Translations under genes and position numbers: made by a program | DNA from: WYEG01 sp049414625 | Lineage (GTDB): Bacteria > Desulfobacterota > Thermodesulfobacteria > Thermodesulfobacteriales > Thermodesulfobacteriaceae | Assembly: GCA_049414625.1 (NCBI GenBank) | Contig: JBMSAU010000034.1 | Coordinates: forward strand, 1 to 31,172 | Direction of reading: 5' to 3' | DNA: 31,172 nucleotides | Shown here: positions 1-8,480 of the stretch, in pieces | Layout of the letters: each line of letters begins with the position of its first letter | Numbering within the stretch: the stretch's first letter is position 1 | The notes under the pieces: generated by a model | Told to the model about the DNA's origin: nothing | Database searches by the model: none | Seen by the model: the letters and a program-made list of their open reading frames with translations, nothing else

Positions 1-1277
1 GTCAACCATTCATAGACATCCTCTTCAAAGGCTTGATGGAACTTCTTATATTCATCAAGGGAAAGCTCAGAAAGCTCTTTTTTTCTGTCTTCAGCATACC
101 TCACAATCTCACCCACCACATGGTGCGCCTTCCTAAAAGGAACTCCCTTTAACACAAGATAATCGGCAAGTTCTGTAGCTAAAAGATAACCATGCTTTAG
201 ATGTTCAGAAATTTTCTCCGTATTTAGCTTTAATCCTTTAACCAAGATAGTCGCCATCCTTAAAGAATTAAGCGTATAGTTTAAAGCTTGGAAAAGGGGA
301 GGTTTATCCTCCTGAAGGTCTCGATTGTAGCTTAAAGGAAGCCCTTTCTGAAGGGTCAGCATCTGAAAAAGGTTTCCGATCACAGTAGCCGACTTTCCTC
401 TTATCAGCTCCGCAGGGTCTGGGTTTTTTTTCTGAGGCATGATAGAGCTTCCAGTTGTTAGTCTGTCAGGCAACGAGGCAAAGCAAAACTCTTCACTTGT
501 CCAGAGAATGACTTCTTCTGATAGCCTTGAAAGGTCAACCATGATAAGGCTTAAGATAAAGAGAAGTTCCGAGATAAAGTCCCGAGAGCTCACAGCATAG
601 ACGCTATGCCTTGTTGGTTCGTAAAAGGAAAGGGCTTTAGCCATGAATTCTCTATCTAAGGGAAAACCGCATCCAGCAAAGGCTGAGCTTCCAAGAGGGC
701 ACTGCTTTAGTCTTTTTTCAAAGTCAAGGCATCTTTGAAGATGAAGGCGCATCATCTCAGCGTAGGTTGTGAGCCAATGGGAAAAGAGAACAGGCTGGGC
801 GTGCTGAAGATGAGTAAAACCTGGCATCACAACCTCAAAGTATTCCTCCGCCTTATCAAGAATGACCAAAATAAAATCAACAAGCAGAGCCTTTAGTTCC
901 TCAAGCCTTTCTGCTATGTATATCCTCTCATCAGCAACCACCTGCTCGTTTCTACTTCTTCCGGTATGGAGCTTGTAAGCAATATCTCCGATTTTTTCCG
1001 CAAGGGCTTTTTCAACATGCATGTGAATATCTTCAAGCTCTATCCTAAAGGTAAAGGTCCCCTGCTTTATCTCCTCTTCAATCTCTGAAAGCCCTTCCAA
1101 GATTTGAGAAAGCTCCTCCTCTGTCAAAAGACCAGCCCTTCTTAAGGCTTGAGCATAGATTCTGCTTGCCTTTATTTCAGCCAAGGCAAGCTCCTTGTCA
1201 AAACTTATCGACTCAGAGAAGGCTTCCAAAAATTCGTCTATCTCTTCGCTAAATCTTCCATCCCATGGTTTTTTCAT
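1..1277 (-). CDS. argH: Argininosuccinate lyase, C-terminal end outside the window
   Basis: Catalyses the last step of arginine synthesis, splitting argininosuccinate into arginine and fumarate in the cytoplasm. Translating the minus strand from the ATG at 1275-1277 gives MKKPWDGRFSEEIDEFLEAF and an open frame of about 425 codons that runs off the left edge. It contains the fumarase/aspartase-superfamily segments HTGRSRNEQV, GFTHLQHAQPVLFSHW and the catalytic serine loop GSSIMPQKKNPDPAELIRGK. The family is usually about 460 residues, so only roughly 35 are missing. An AGGAG ribosome-binding site lies at 1284-1288. The gene is divergent from mnmA across an 83-bp spacer; argC, another arginine gene, lies at the far right of the window. 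Confidence 0.97.
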   Translation of the reverse strand, partial: MKKPWDGRFSEEIDEFLEAFSESISFDKELALAEIKASRIYAQALRRAGLLTEEELSQILEGLSEIEEEIKQGTFTFRIELEDIHMHVEKALAEKIGDIAYKLHTGRSRNEQVVADERIYIAERLEELKALLVDFILVILDKAEEYFEVVMPGFTHLQHAQPVLFSHWLTTYAEMMRLHLQRCLDFEKRLKQCPLGSSAFAGCGFPLDREFMAKALSFYEPTRHSVYAVSSRDFISELLFILSLIMVDLSRLSEEVILWTSEEFCFASLPDRLTTGSSIMPQKKNPDPAELIRGKSATVIGNLFQMLTLQKGLPLSYNRDLQEDKPPLFQALNYTLNSLRMATILVKGLKLNTEKISEHLKHGYLLATELADYLVLKGVPFRKAHHVVGEIVRYAEDRKKELSELSLDEYKKFHQAFEEDVYEWL

Positions 1278-1304
1278 AATAAACTCCTAAAAGATGTTTT
1301 AATC

Positions 1305-1327
1305 ATTTTAACCTAGGTTGATAAAAT
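1305..1327. promoter_or_regulatory. Imperfect palindrome between argH and mnmA
   Basis: The divergent spacer contains the perfect 10-bp palindrome AACCTAGGTT (1310-1319) flanked by ATTTT on the left and TAAAAT on the right, giving a dyad of about 23 bp. Its central position between two divergent starts suits an operator or overlapping promoters. No regulator can be assigned from the sequence. Confidence 0.35.
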
Positions 1328-1360
1328 TTAATCCTAGAGGCTAAACATGGTGAGGCAAAA

Positions 1361-2395
1361 ATGAAAAGGGTTGTGGTTGCCATGAGCGGTGGTATCGATA
1401 GTTCTTTTTCCGCCCTGTGGCTAAAATTGCAGGGCTATGAAGTCATTGGTGTAACTTTTCGTTTGTTTAAAGAAGGCGGCTGTTGTGAAATTGATAAAGC
1501 AATCGTGGTTGCTGAAGTTCTTAAAATCCCTCATTTTGTTATTGATGTTACAAATGAATTTGAGAATAGGGTCATCAAACCTTTCATCGAAGGCTACAGA
1601 CAGGGTCTAACTCCAAATCCTTGTGCCCTCTGCAATAGAGATATCAAGTTTGGCTTAGCCATGGATTTGGCCATAAAAGAAGCAAAAGCAGACCTTTACG
1701 CTACCGGTCACTATGCAAGGCTTTCAACCTACAAAGGCTATCCTGTGTTAACCCAACCTAAAAATCAAAAAAAAGACCAGACCTATTTTTTAGCCTTAGT
1801 GAAAAAGGAACGCCTGGCGAAACTTATATTTCCCATGGGGGATGTGCCTGAAAAAAGGGTTGCTCTTGAAGCCTTGAAGTCCTATGGTTTAGACCTTTGG
1901 CAAAAGGCTGAAGAATCTCAGGATGTTTGCTTTTTGAGAGGGCTTGACTTAAAAAGCTACCTTTCAAAATACCTTCCAAAAAAAGAAGGAGAGATCATTT
2001 ATCAAGAAAAAGTAGTTGGCAAACATGAAGGCTATTACTTCTATACCATTGGGCAAAGGAAGGGGCTAGGAATAAGGATGGGAAAGCCTCTTTATGTGGC
2101 AAGGATTTCCCCTGAAGAAAATCGCATCTACCTTGGGAATAAAGATGAAATCTTTTCTGATAAACTGATGCTTTCTCAGCCTAATTTTCACCTTCCCTTT
2201 GAGCTCTGGGAAGCACCTTTAGCCCAAGTGCGGTATAGGAGTAGCCGAGAGGCTGTTGCCAGAGTTGAAAGACAAGATGATAAGCTTTTGGTTGAGCTTA
2301 AACAAAAGGTCTTTGCCATAACCCCAGGACAAGTCTGCGCCTTTTATGAGAGAGAATATTTACTTGGAGGGGGCATAATAACTTCTTCCTCTTGA
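1361..2395 (+). CDS. mnmA: tRNA-specific 2-thiouridylase MnmA
   Basis: Thiolates U34 of the wobble position in Lys, Glu and Gln tRNAs, using ATP and a persulfide relayed to an active-site Cys. The 344-residue protein has the PP-loop motif SGGIDS at residues 9-14, the NPCALCN segment with the expected nucleophile at Cys91, and the second Cys (Cys190) in ESQDVCFL; both catalytic cysteines are present. The C-terminal third carries the family's GQRKGLGI segment and final beta-barrel. Length is close to the family norm of about 360. The chosen ATG follows a weak GAGG. The TGA stop sits inside a TTGACA hexamer (2392-2397) that may be the -35 box of the next gene. Confidence 0.97.
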   Translation: MKRVVVAMSGGIDSSFSALWLKLQGYEVIGVTFRLFKEGGCCEIDKAIVVAEVLKIPHFVIDVTNEFENRVIKPFIEGYRQGLTPNPCALCNRDIKFGLAMDLAIKEAKADLYATGHYARLSTYKGYPVLTQPKNQKKDQTYFLALVKKERLAKLIFPMGDVPEKRVALEALKSYGLDLWQKAEESQDVCFLRGLDLKSYLSKYLPKKEGEIIYQEKVVGKHEGYYFYTIGQRKGLGIRMGKPLYVARISPEENRIYLGNKDEIFSDKLMLSQPNFHLPFELWEAPLAQVRYRSSREAVARVERQDDKLLVELKQKVFAITPGQVCAFYEREYLLGGGIITSSS

Positions 2396-2420
2396 CATTA
2401 TTTAAGTTTTATGATTTTAT
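2392..2420 (+). promoter_or_regulatory. Candidate promoter before the IMPase-Nudix gene
   Basis: A perfect -35 TTGACA (2392-2397) overlaps the mnmA stop codon. A 17-bp spacer leads to TTTTAT (2415-2420), a fair -10. The -10 lies within the perfect 14-bp palindrome GATTTTATAAAATC (2413-2426), a possible operator. The remaining leader of about 45 nt shows no Shine-Dalgarno sequence. Confidence 0.4.
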
Positions 2421-2472
2421 AAAATCGACCTCTATCAAAAATTGGCCCTAAAAAAAAATTAGCCCTTAAAAA

Positions 2473-3687
2473 ATGCTCAAATCAGTTGACTTACAGAGTC
2501 TTATTTCTACAGTTAAAGAAGTAGGTAAAAAGCTCTTAGAAACGCAAAGGTGCACCTTAGAGGTTAACCATAAAGGTCCTATCGACCTTGTAACCAACGC
2601 TGACCTTTATTCTGAGGAAAAATTAAAAGAATTGGTCCAGAGGTTTTTCCCTCATACTCCTGTGGTCTCAGAGGAGAGCTTTACAGGAAGCATAGAGCAT
2701 GAGACTTTTTTTGTGATTGACCCGCTTGATGGAACTACGAACTTTGCCCATAGGCTACCTTGGTTCGGTATAAGCATAGCCCTAATTGAAGCTGGGAAAC
2801 CCATTCTTGGTATTATCTATCATCCTGCGCTTGATGAGCTCTTCTTTGCGGAGAAAGGAAAAGGTGCCTATCTTAACGGAGAAAGGATCAAGGTCTCAGA
2901 CACAAAGGATTTGAAAGAGGCTTTACTTTCAACTGGGTTTCCTGTTTCTAAAATCATTGAGAAACCAGAGCCATACCTTGTGCCCTTTCGGGAATTTCTT
3001 AAAAAATCTCAAGGAGTTAGACGGTTTGGTGCAGCAACCTTAGACCTTGCCTACACTGCTTGCGGAAGATATGACGGCTTCTATGAGCCTTACCTTAACC
3101 CCTGGGACACCATGGCTGGTGTGGTCCTAGTTGAAGAGGCAGGGGGCAAGGTCTCAGACTACTACGGAAACCCTTACACCTTAAGCTCAGACACCATCAT
3201 TGCAGCAAATCCATACATCCATGAAAAGCTTGTAGAGGTCCTGAAGGATTTGCATCCAGAAAAGGTAAAGCCCTTCAGAAATCCCTTTCCAACCGTTGAT
3301 GTCATTATAGAATACGAAGGAAGGATCGTTCTTATAGAAAGAAAGAACCCTCCTTATGGTTATGCCTTACCTGGCGGATTTGTGGAGTATGGAGAAACCT
3401 TAGAGGAGTGCGCAATAAGGGAAGCAAAAGAAGAAACCGGCTTAGATATAGAGGACCTTGAGCTCCTTTCTTGCTACTCAGACCCAAAGAGTGACCCTCG
3501 ATTTCATACCATAACTACTGTATTTGTAGCAAAAGGTAAAGGGACATTGAAAGCCGGTGACGACGCAAAAAGCGCTTTTTTAGTATCTATAGACCAAATA
3601 CCTTGGGACAATCTTTGCTTTGACCACGGGAAAATTCTAAAAGATTATTTAGATTATTTAAATAGGAGAAAAGCGAATGCTAAATGA
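2473..3687 (+). CDS. Fusion of inositol-monophosphatase-family phosphatase and Nudix hydrolase
   Basis: A two-domain cytoplasmic enzyme of 404 residues. Residues 1 to about 262 form a complete SuhB/IMPase domain: acidic pair E67-E68, the metal motif DPLDGTTNFAHR starting at D83, and the second motif around W211-D212 (PWDTMAGVVLVEEAGG). Residues about 268-400 form a Nudix domain with a full Nudix box, G302-x5-E308-x7-R316-E317-x-x-E320-E321-x-G323. The region around it (FRNPFPTVDVII, ALPGGFVEYGE) resembles ADP-ribose pyrophosphatases of the archaeal type. Both catalytic sites look intact. The first domain could hydrolyse inositol phosphates, fructose-1,6-bisphosphate or 3'-phosphoadenosine phosphate; the substrate cannot be told. 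The gene overlaps the next by 11 nt. No Shine-Dalgarno is seen before this ATG. Confidence 0.9.
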   Translation: MLKSVDLQSLISTVKEVGKKLLETQRCTLEVNHKGPIDLVTNADLYSEEKLKELVQRFFPHTPVVSEESFTGSIEHETFFVIDPLDGTTNFAHRLPWFGISIALIEAGKPILGIIYHPALDELFFAEKGKGAYLNGERIKVSDTKDLKEALLSTGFPVSKIIEKPEPYLVPFREFLKKSQGVRRFGAATLDLAYTACGRYDGFYEPYLNPWDTMAGVVLVEEAGGKVSDYYGNPYTLSSDTIIAANPYIHEKLVEVLKDLHPEKVKPFRNPFPTVDVIIEYEGRIVLIERKNPPYGYALPGGFVEYGETLEECAIREAKEETGLDIEDLELLSCYSDPKSDPRFHTITTVFVAKGKGTLKAGDDAKSAFLVSIDQIPWDNLCFDHGKILKDYLDYLNRRKANAK

Positions 3688-4681
3688 AATTTTAGATAAA
3701 ATCAAAAGGGAGCTTAAAGAAACCCCTCGGATCGTGATTTTTGAAGAAGAAGATGAAGCTAAGGAGCTTATTGAAGAAGCTTTAAAGTATCATGGAGCCG
3801 AAGAAATAAAGATTTTAAAAAATGAAGAAGAACTTTTCTTTTTTCTCTCAAAAGAATGCCCTACCGTTCTCGTCTATTCCTTTGGTGGTGATTTTCAAAA
3901 GGTTATTGCAAATATCAGCCAGATAAAATCTCTTTTTCCTAAGCTAAAGGTCTTTTGCCTTGCTCCTTACGATGATGAGGTTGATTTAGCAAGGCTTTTC
4001 TTTTATGGAGCTGACGAAGCTATACAAAAACCCTTCTCCATAGGAGAATTTATCGCAAGATTGGCGAAGCTTTTGCGAACCTACTACTTGGAGAAAAAAG
4101 TTGAACAACTTCTGGTTGAAGACCCGCTTACCTCTGCTTACAACCGGCGTTTCTTTGAGGCAAGCATAAGGGAAGAAGCCTTAAGGGCTTTAAGGTATGG
4201 CTTCCCTCTTAGCTTGGTCATGATAGACCTTGATAAGTTTAAGTATTACAACGATACCTTTGGGCATGCCGAGGGAGATAAGGTTTTACAGGGTATAGCT
4301 GTTCTGTTGTGCGAAAACACGAGGTTTAAGATTGATAAAGTTTGTAGATACGGTGGCGATGAGTTTGTCATCATCCTTCCCCATACCGATTGGAAAAGGG
4401 CTCTCATAGTAGTAAAAAGGATCATCAAAGCCTATGAAGAGAACGCCTTTGAACCCGTAACCCTATCCTTCGGAATAGCAACCCTTATAGACAGAGGAGA
4501 GCTTGAAAGGTCTGTCTCTGATTTGATCAAAAGAGCCGATTCTGCCATGTATCAGGCTAAAAAGATGCCGGGGAATACCTTCGTCGTTGACCCTGAAACG
4601 ATCATAGCAAGCTCAAAAGAAGAAGCTCCTCCCGTGGTTCAACCCTCTCCACGCTTGCAACAACCTCATCCCCAGGATTAA
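3677..4681 (+). CDS. GGDEF-domain diguanylate cyclase with a receiver-like N-terminus
   Basis: Probably makes cyclic di-GMP from two GTP. Of 334 residues, about 1-130 have a response-regulator-like fold with the conserved Lys in QKPF (K118), but no Asp sits at the expected end of beta-3 (VLVYSFGG, 64-71), so this is likely a pseudo-receiver. The GGDEF domain follows (about 140-305): DPLTSAYNRRFF, the metal and substrate segment MIDLDKFKYYNDTFGHAEGD, and an intact GGDEF signature at 226-230. The inhibitory RxxD site is not present in register; only R216-x3-D220 is seen. A proline-rich tail (about 312-334) is encoded in the 80-bp overlap with the convergent RNase gene. GGAG lies just before the ATG. 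There is no transmembrane segment. Confidence 0.92.
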   Translation: MLNEILDKIKRELKETPRIVIFEEEDEAKELIEEALKYHGAEEIKILKNEEELFFFLSKECPTVLVYSFGGDFQKVIANISQIKSLFPKLKVFCLAPYDDEVDLARLFFYGADEAIQKPFSIGEFIARLAKLLRTYYLEKKVEQLLVEDPLTSAYNRRFFEASIREEALRALRYGFPLSLVMIDLDKFKYYNDTFGHAEGDKVLQGIAVLLCENTRFKIDKVCRYGGDEFVIILPHTDWKRALIVVKRIIKAYEENAFEPVTLSFGIATLIDRGELERSVSDLIKRADSAMYQAKKMPGNTFVVDPETIIASSKEEAPPVVQPSPRLQQPHPQD

Positions 4682-6614
4682 CCTGAGGAAAACTTCCCCT
4701 AACCTCTCCCATAAGGTTAAAATCTGGCAGATAAACCTTAAGCAACCTCTCTTTTTTTTCTACCACAAGCCCTTTTAAGGGTTTTACTTCAACTTGTCCT
4801 TCCCTTTTAGCATAGTGCTTAGCAAGATACTTTAACAGAAAATAGCGCACCCTTTTTTGCTGTATCGCCTGTGCCCTTCTCAAGTTTTCCTCTAACTCTG
4901 GGATCAGCCTTTGTAAATCCTCCTGAGACAAGGCTTTTTCTGAAAAGAGATGGCTTTTTATCTGATGATGAACGATCAAATCTAAGCTCCTTCTTATGGG
5001 TGAAGTAAGAGTGGTGTAAAAGTTAAGACCAAGGCCGGAGTGAAAGCCAGGCTCCGTTGTTAGCTCAGACCTAGCAAAGTATCTAAGTTGTAAAAGCTTG
5101 TAAAAAAGGGAATGTTCCGCCTCTGGAAAAACTTGAAAAGGAGGGTCTTGTTTCCGATAGATGATAGGGATGCCTGCCTCGTAACAAAACTTTGCGGAAA
5201 GATGGTTGGTCAAGATCATAAGCTCTGAGATTAAGTCTCGAGCAGGCGTCATCTCAAACCTATTTACTACTATTTCCCCATTCTCTAACACCCTAACCTG
5301 AACCTCAGGTAGAATGATAGCAAATGCTCCTTGCTCCTGCCTCTTTTTCTTATGCTCTAAAAGTAGGGAATATAGGTTCTTCCAAAAGGGATGCCCCTCC
5401 TCAAGGTAGGTATCTACTTCTTCGTAGGTAAACCTTTTTTTAACCTTTATGATGGCTGGGACAATCTCAAAGGATAACACTTCAAAGGGCTTTTCTTGAA
5501 GCTCTATCTTAAAGGTAAGGGAAGACCTAAGCTCACCTTCAAGAAGACTAAATTTGTTATGGGATAGCGAAAAAGGAAGCATAGGTATAACTTCATCCGG
5601 CATATAGAGGGTTGAAGCCCTCTCAAGGGCTTCTTTAAAGAGGGGGCTTCCAATCGGTATAAAGCTTGACACATCCGCTATATGAACATAAACCGTTGTT
5701 ATGCTGCCCTTGTCTTCAATGCTAAAGGCATCGTCAACATCCTGCGTCTCAGGCGCATCAACCGCATAGGTCTCAAGATGGGTTAGGTCCTTGAAACGGT
5801 CAAAGTGGGGTAAATCTTCAAGCCTCATCCTCAAGCATTCTTCAGCTTGAGAAAGCGAAGCCTGAGAGAACTCCCGCGGAAAGCCAAACTTTAAAAGTTC
5901 AAGGTTTTCATCCTCCTTAAAAACACCTACCTTGACAAGGAGCGAAAAAACCTTCTGAGGCTGGGCTAAATTATGCTCAGAAAGCACATTATAAAGGTCC
6001 TTACCCAAGGCTTGCTCGTTTTCAAAGATGGCAAACTGCTTTAAAGCGGAGAGGAAGCCTTCGTCGTTAGAGGTGATCTTACCTTCAGAAAGCCTTTGCA
6101 GAAAGTCTTTAAATCCTTCGCGAAGAAGCTCCTTTTCTCTCTCTTTTTCCCGCTGATGAAGGATGTTTTTGACCTCTTCTTCGGATAGGACTTCCACCTC
6201 CTCAAAGCTTTTAAAACGAAAGTAAACCTTTTCTTCAAGGATAAGCCTTAGGAAGGCGCAAATCTCATCCGGCTTTGGCTTCCTTCCAAGGTAAAGTTCT
6301 ACAAGATAGTCTGGGCTTGCTGAGGTAAGCTCTCCCTTCACAACCTCCCAGAGCTCTTCAAGGTTAAACTGGCTCTTTAGCTCCTCTCTTAAAGCTTGGG
6401 CGCTCTTAAAAAGCTCTGAAAGACTGTTTAGGTCTACCTTATCGCCAACCTTTATCCCTACGCAAACCAGGGCAGAATGAGAAACAGACTCCTCTTTTCC
6501 CGTAGGAAGATAAACAAGAAGACGCTTTCCTTTTACCTCCTTCACATAGGCAGGATAGATTTTATCTCGGTAGAAGATATCAACTAACCATCCCTTAAGG
6601 CTTGCTAGGTCCAT
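4602..6614 (-). CDS. RNase II/R-family exoribonuclease (RNB domain)
   Basis: Predicted processive, hydrolytic 3'-to-5' exoribonuclease acting in RNA turnover. The 670-residue protein starts with an SH3-like segment (about 1-55) and has a helical linker. The RNB catalytic core begins near residue 275, with the metal-binding aspartates D286, D292, D294 and D295 in VDAPETQDVDDAF. Later it shows the family's LTSPIRRSLDLIVHHQI segment, and it ends in a short S1/OB-like domain (about 605-670). The domain order resembles the RNase II-type proteins of deltaproteobacteria and cyanobacteria more than E. coli RNase R. It is the last gene of the minus-strand operon, 20 nt after hisA, with no clear Shine-Dalgarno. 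Its 3' end is antisense to the GGDEF gene. Confidence 0.92.
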   Translation of the reverse strand: MDLASLKGWLVDIFYRDKIYPAYVKEVKGKRLLVYLPTGKEESVSHSALVCVGIKVGDKVDLNSLSELFKSAQALREELKSQFNLEELWEVVKGELTSASPDYLVELYLGRKPKPDEICAFLRLILEEKVYFRFKSFEEVEVLSEEEVKNILHQREKEREKELLREGFKDFLQRLSEGKITSNDEGFLSALKQFAIFENEQALGKDLYNVLSEHNLAQPQKVFSLLVKVGVFKEDENLELLKFGFPREFSQASLSQAEECLRMRLEDLPHFDRFKDLTHLETYAVDAPETQDVDDAFSIEDKGSITTVYVHIADVSSFIPIGSPLFKEALERASTLYMPDEVIPMLPFSLSHNKFSLLEGELRSSLTFKIELQEKPFEVLSFEIVPAIIKVKKRFTYEEVDTYLEEGHPFWKNLYSLLLEHKKKRQEQGAFAIILPEVQVRVLENGEIVVNRFEMTPARDLISELMILTNHLSAKFCYEAGIPIIYRKQDPPFQVFPEAEHSLFYKLLQLRYFARSELTTEPGFHSGLGLNFYTTLTSPIRRSLDLIVHHQIKSHLFSEKALSQEDLQRLIPELEENLRRAQAIQQKRVRYFLLKYLAKHYAKREGQVEVKPLKGLVVEKKERLLKVYLPDFNLMGEVRGSFPQVNPGDEVVASVERVEPREELLLLSLL

Positions 6615-6634
6615 TTTGATTAAAAATTTGCTTA

Positions 6635-7366
6635 TTATGAAGGACTTTCAAGATATCTTAGAGCAGCCTCTAAATCCAAGGTTCCTTCGTAGATAGCTCT
6701 TCCAGAGATGGCTCCAAAAAGCCCCTTTTGACTTAAGGGTTTGAGAAGCTTTAGGTCTTCAATGGTTGCCACGCCACCAGCAATGATAAGAGGGTGCCTT
6801 GAAACTTCTAAAGCCTTGGTTAGCCTCTCAAGGTCAATGCCTGCCTGCGTGCCATCCCTCTCAATCAAAGTTAGGATTATAGCAAATAGCGGGAGGTCGT
6901 TTAATTTTTTGATTAAATCCAAATACCTGACAGATGAAACCTCAAGCCAGCCAGAGATGGCAACGAACTCTCCCTTTACATCAACGCTCACGATGACCCT
7001 TTGGGGGAATCTATCACAAAGTCTTTCCAAAAAGCTTAAGTCCTCTACCGCCTTTGTGCCGAGGATAATTTGAGAAACACCCCCCTCAAGGTAAGAGAAA
7101 ACATCTTCCTCAGTCCTTATTCCGCCTCCTACTTGAATAGGGATGCAGATTTCTTTAACCAAGCTAAAGATCAACTCTTTATGAACAGGTCTACCCTCCT
7201 TTGCCCCATCAAGGTCAACGATGTGAAGCCTCTTTGCTCCAACCTTTGCAAAGTGTTTGGCATAGGCAAGGGGATCATCTCCGTAGACCTTCTCCTTTGA
7301 GAAATCACCCTGAAAGAGCCGAACTACTTTCCCTCCCTTTAAGTCTATGGCTGGGATTAGGATCAT
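6635..7366 (-). CDS. hisA: Phosphoribosylformimino-AICAR ribotide isomerase HisA
   Basis: Performs the Amadori isomerisation of ProFAR to PRFAR in histidine synthesis. The 243-residue (beta/alpha)8 barrel shows the two half-barrel phosphate motifs (QVGGGIRTEEDV and IIAGGVATIEDL). The catalytic pair is D8 in MILIPAIDLKGG and D129 in VSVDVKGEFVAISGW. Length is normal. The ATG overlaps the TGA of the upstream lipoprotein gene as ATGA, so translation is probably coupled. No other his gene is in the window, so the pathway is dispersed. Confidence 0.97.
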   Translation of the reverse strand: MILIPAIDLKGGKVVRLFQGDFSKEKVYGDDPLAYAKHFAKVGAKRLHIVDLDGAKEGRPVHKELIFSLVKEICIPIQVGGGIRTEEDVFSYLEGGVSQIILGTKAVEDLSFLERLCDRFPQRVIVSVDVKGEFVAISGWLEVSSVRYLDLIKKLNDLPLFAIILTLIERDGTQAGIDLERLTKALEVSRHPLIIAGGVATIEDLKLLKPLSQKGLFGAISGRAIYEGTLDLEAALRYLESPS

Positions 7367-8031
7367 CTGGCAAAAGGCGACCTACTGAGGATTTTTTCTA
7401 AACCGTTCTTGGCGAGCTCTTCTGCGGTGAGCCATCTTATGGTCTTATAAAGGCTTAAGTTTAGGATGTTTTCGAAAAGGGGTTTTTGAGTCTCATCAAA
7501 GACCTCATGCCAAAGAAGCTTTCCCGTTTTTCCGTCGTAAAGGAAGAGGGCAAAGGCTACGCTTGCCGGCTCAGTAACCCCTATACCCCTTCCTACTCTT
7601 TCTTTAAAACGATAGACCCGTAGATAAAGAATTGAGCCAGCTTGTGTAGACTCCGCTATCATTCTAACCGCAAGCTCAGGGCTTTGAACCTTCTGCTCCA
7701 AGACCTTCTCAAGAAGAAGCTCTGCTGTCCCTTCATCTAAAAAGAGAAAATTATGCCTATCAGAGAACTTCTCAAGGCTTGTCCGCAAGAGCCTTCCCAT
7801 TACCTCTTTTGCTGAGGGGGAGATTTCACCAGGAATGATGTTCCGGACCGGACAGTAAAAAGGTATAGGAGAAGGAGGCTCGCAGTAGATGTCAGCAGGC
7901 CAAACCAAAACAACTTTTAAGGCGTCTAACTCCCGAGGTGTCAAGTAGGCTGGCTTTTCCTTTGCGCAGGAATAAAGAAAAAGAGTCAGCAAAATTAATA
8001 AGAGGCTTTTAACGATTGAAAAGTTACTCAT
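7363..8031 (-). CDS. Predicted outer-membrane lipoprotein, CsgG/LpoB-like
   Basis: An uncharacterised 222-residue lipoprotein. The N-terminus has a short polar stretch, a hydrophobic core (LLLILLTLFL) and a lipobox LYSC ending at about C22; the +2 residue is Ala, compatible with outer-membrane sorting. The rest alternates strands and helices. Segments such as GSILYLRVYRFKERVG, FLYDGKTGKLLWHEVFDET and the C-terminal RWLTAEELAKNGLEKIL recall small deltaproteobacterial lipoproteins with a CsgG/LpoB-type fold; this fold call is inference. It lies 4 nt after the hemerythrin gene and overlaps hisA by 4 nt. Confidence 0.75.
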   Translation of the reverse strand: MSNFSIVKSLLLILLTLFLYSCAKEKPAYLTPRELDALKVVLVWPADIYCEPPSPIPFYCPVRNIIPGEISPSAKEVMGRLLRTSLEKFSDRHNFLFLDEGTAELLLEKVLEQKVQSPELAVRMIAESTQAGSILYLRVYRFKERVGRGIGVTEPASVAFALFLYDGKTGKLLWHEVFDETQKPLFENILNLSLYKTIRWLTAEELAKNGLEKILSRSPFAR

Positions 8032-8035
8032 CGAA

Positions 8036-8449
8036 TTATCTCTTCATCTTTTCCACGAGAAAGGGACCATACTTCTTGTCCGTTCCCATGATGTGTTTTA
8101 CAAGCCAATCCTTAAGAAAGGACATTAACTCAACGGTAAGCGTAACTTCACCTTTGGCTTTTTTATCTAAAAATTCTTTGATCTTTGCCTTAAAGGCTTC
8201 GTGTTCCCTTTTGTGGGCTGCAAAATCAGGACCAGGATAACCATACTTTGTCATCAAGGTCTCTTCAGTCGTAAAATGATAACCTGCATACTTTACCAAC
8301 TCATCGAGCATCTTATCAAGGACATCCTTCCCCTTTCCCTGCTTCATGGCATCGTAGAGCTCGTTGATGAGGCTAACAAGCTTTTTGTGTTGCTCATCAC
8401 ATTCCTTAACACCAGTAACAAGCTTGTCGCTCCATTCGATAAAACCCAT
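8036..8449 (-). CDS. Bacteriohemerythrin
   Basis: A single-domain di-iron oxygen-binding protein of 137 residues, likely cytoplasmic. All seven ligands are visible: H21 (DEQHKKL), H58 and E62 (GYHFTTEE), H79 and H83 (HKREH), H119 and D124 (HIMGTD). In anaerobes and microaerophiles the family senses, stores or delivers O2. It is first in a four-gene minus-strand operon, with a good promoter (8481-8508) and an AAGGTG ribosome-binding site about 6 nt before the ATG. The divergent neighbour is an oxygen-sensitive iron-sulfur activase-like gene, so oxygen protection is conceivable but unproven. Confidence 0.95.
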   Translation of the reverse strand: MGFIEWSDKLVTGVKECDEQHKKLVSLINELYDAMKQGKGKDVLDKMLDELVKYAGYHFTTEETLMTKYGYPGPDFAAHKREHEAFKAKIKEFLDKKAKGEVTLTVELMSFLKDWLVKHIMGTDKKYGPFLVEKMKR

Positions 8450-8480
8450 ATTGCACCTTCTTCTTAAGTTTTTAATTATA

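Noticed and set aside
6741..7401. Plus-strand open frames of 66-110 codons opposite hisA
   Set aside because: They are antisense to a clearly conserved gene and show no protein-family features or ribosome-binding sites.
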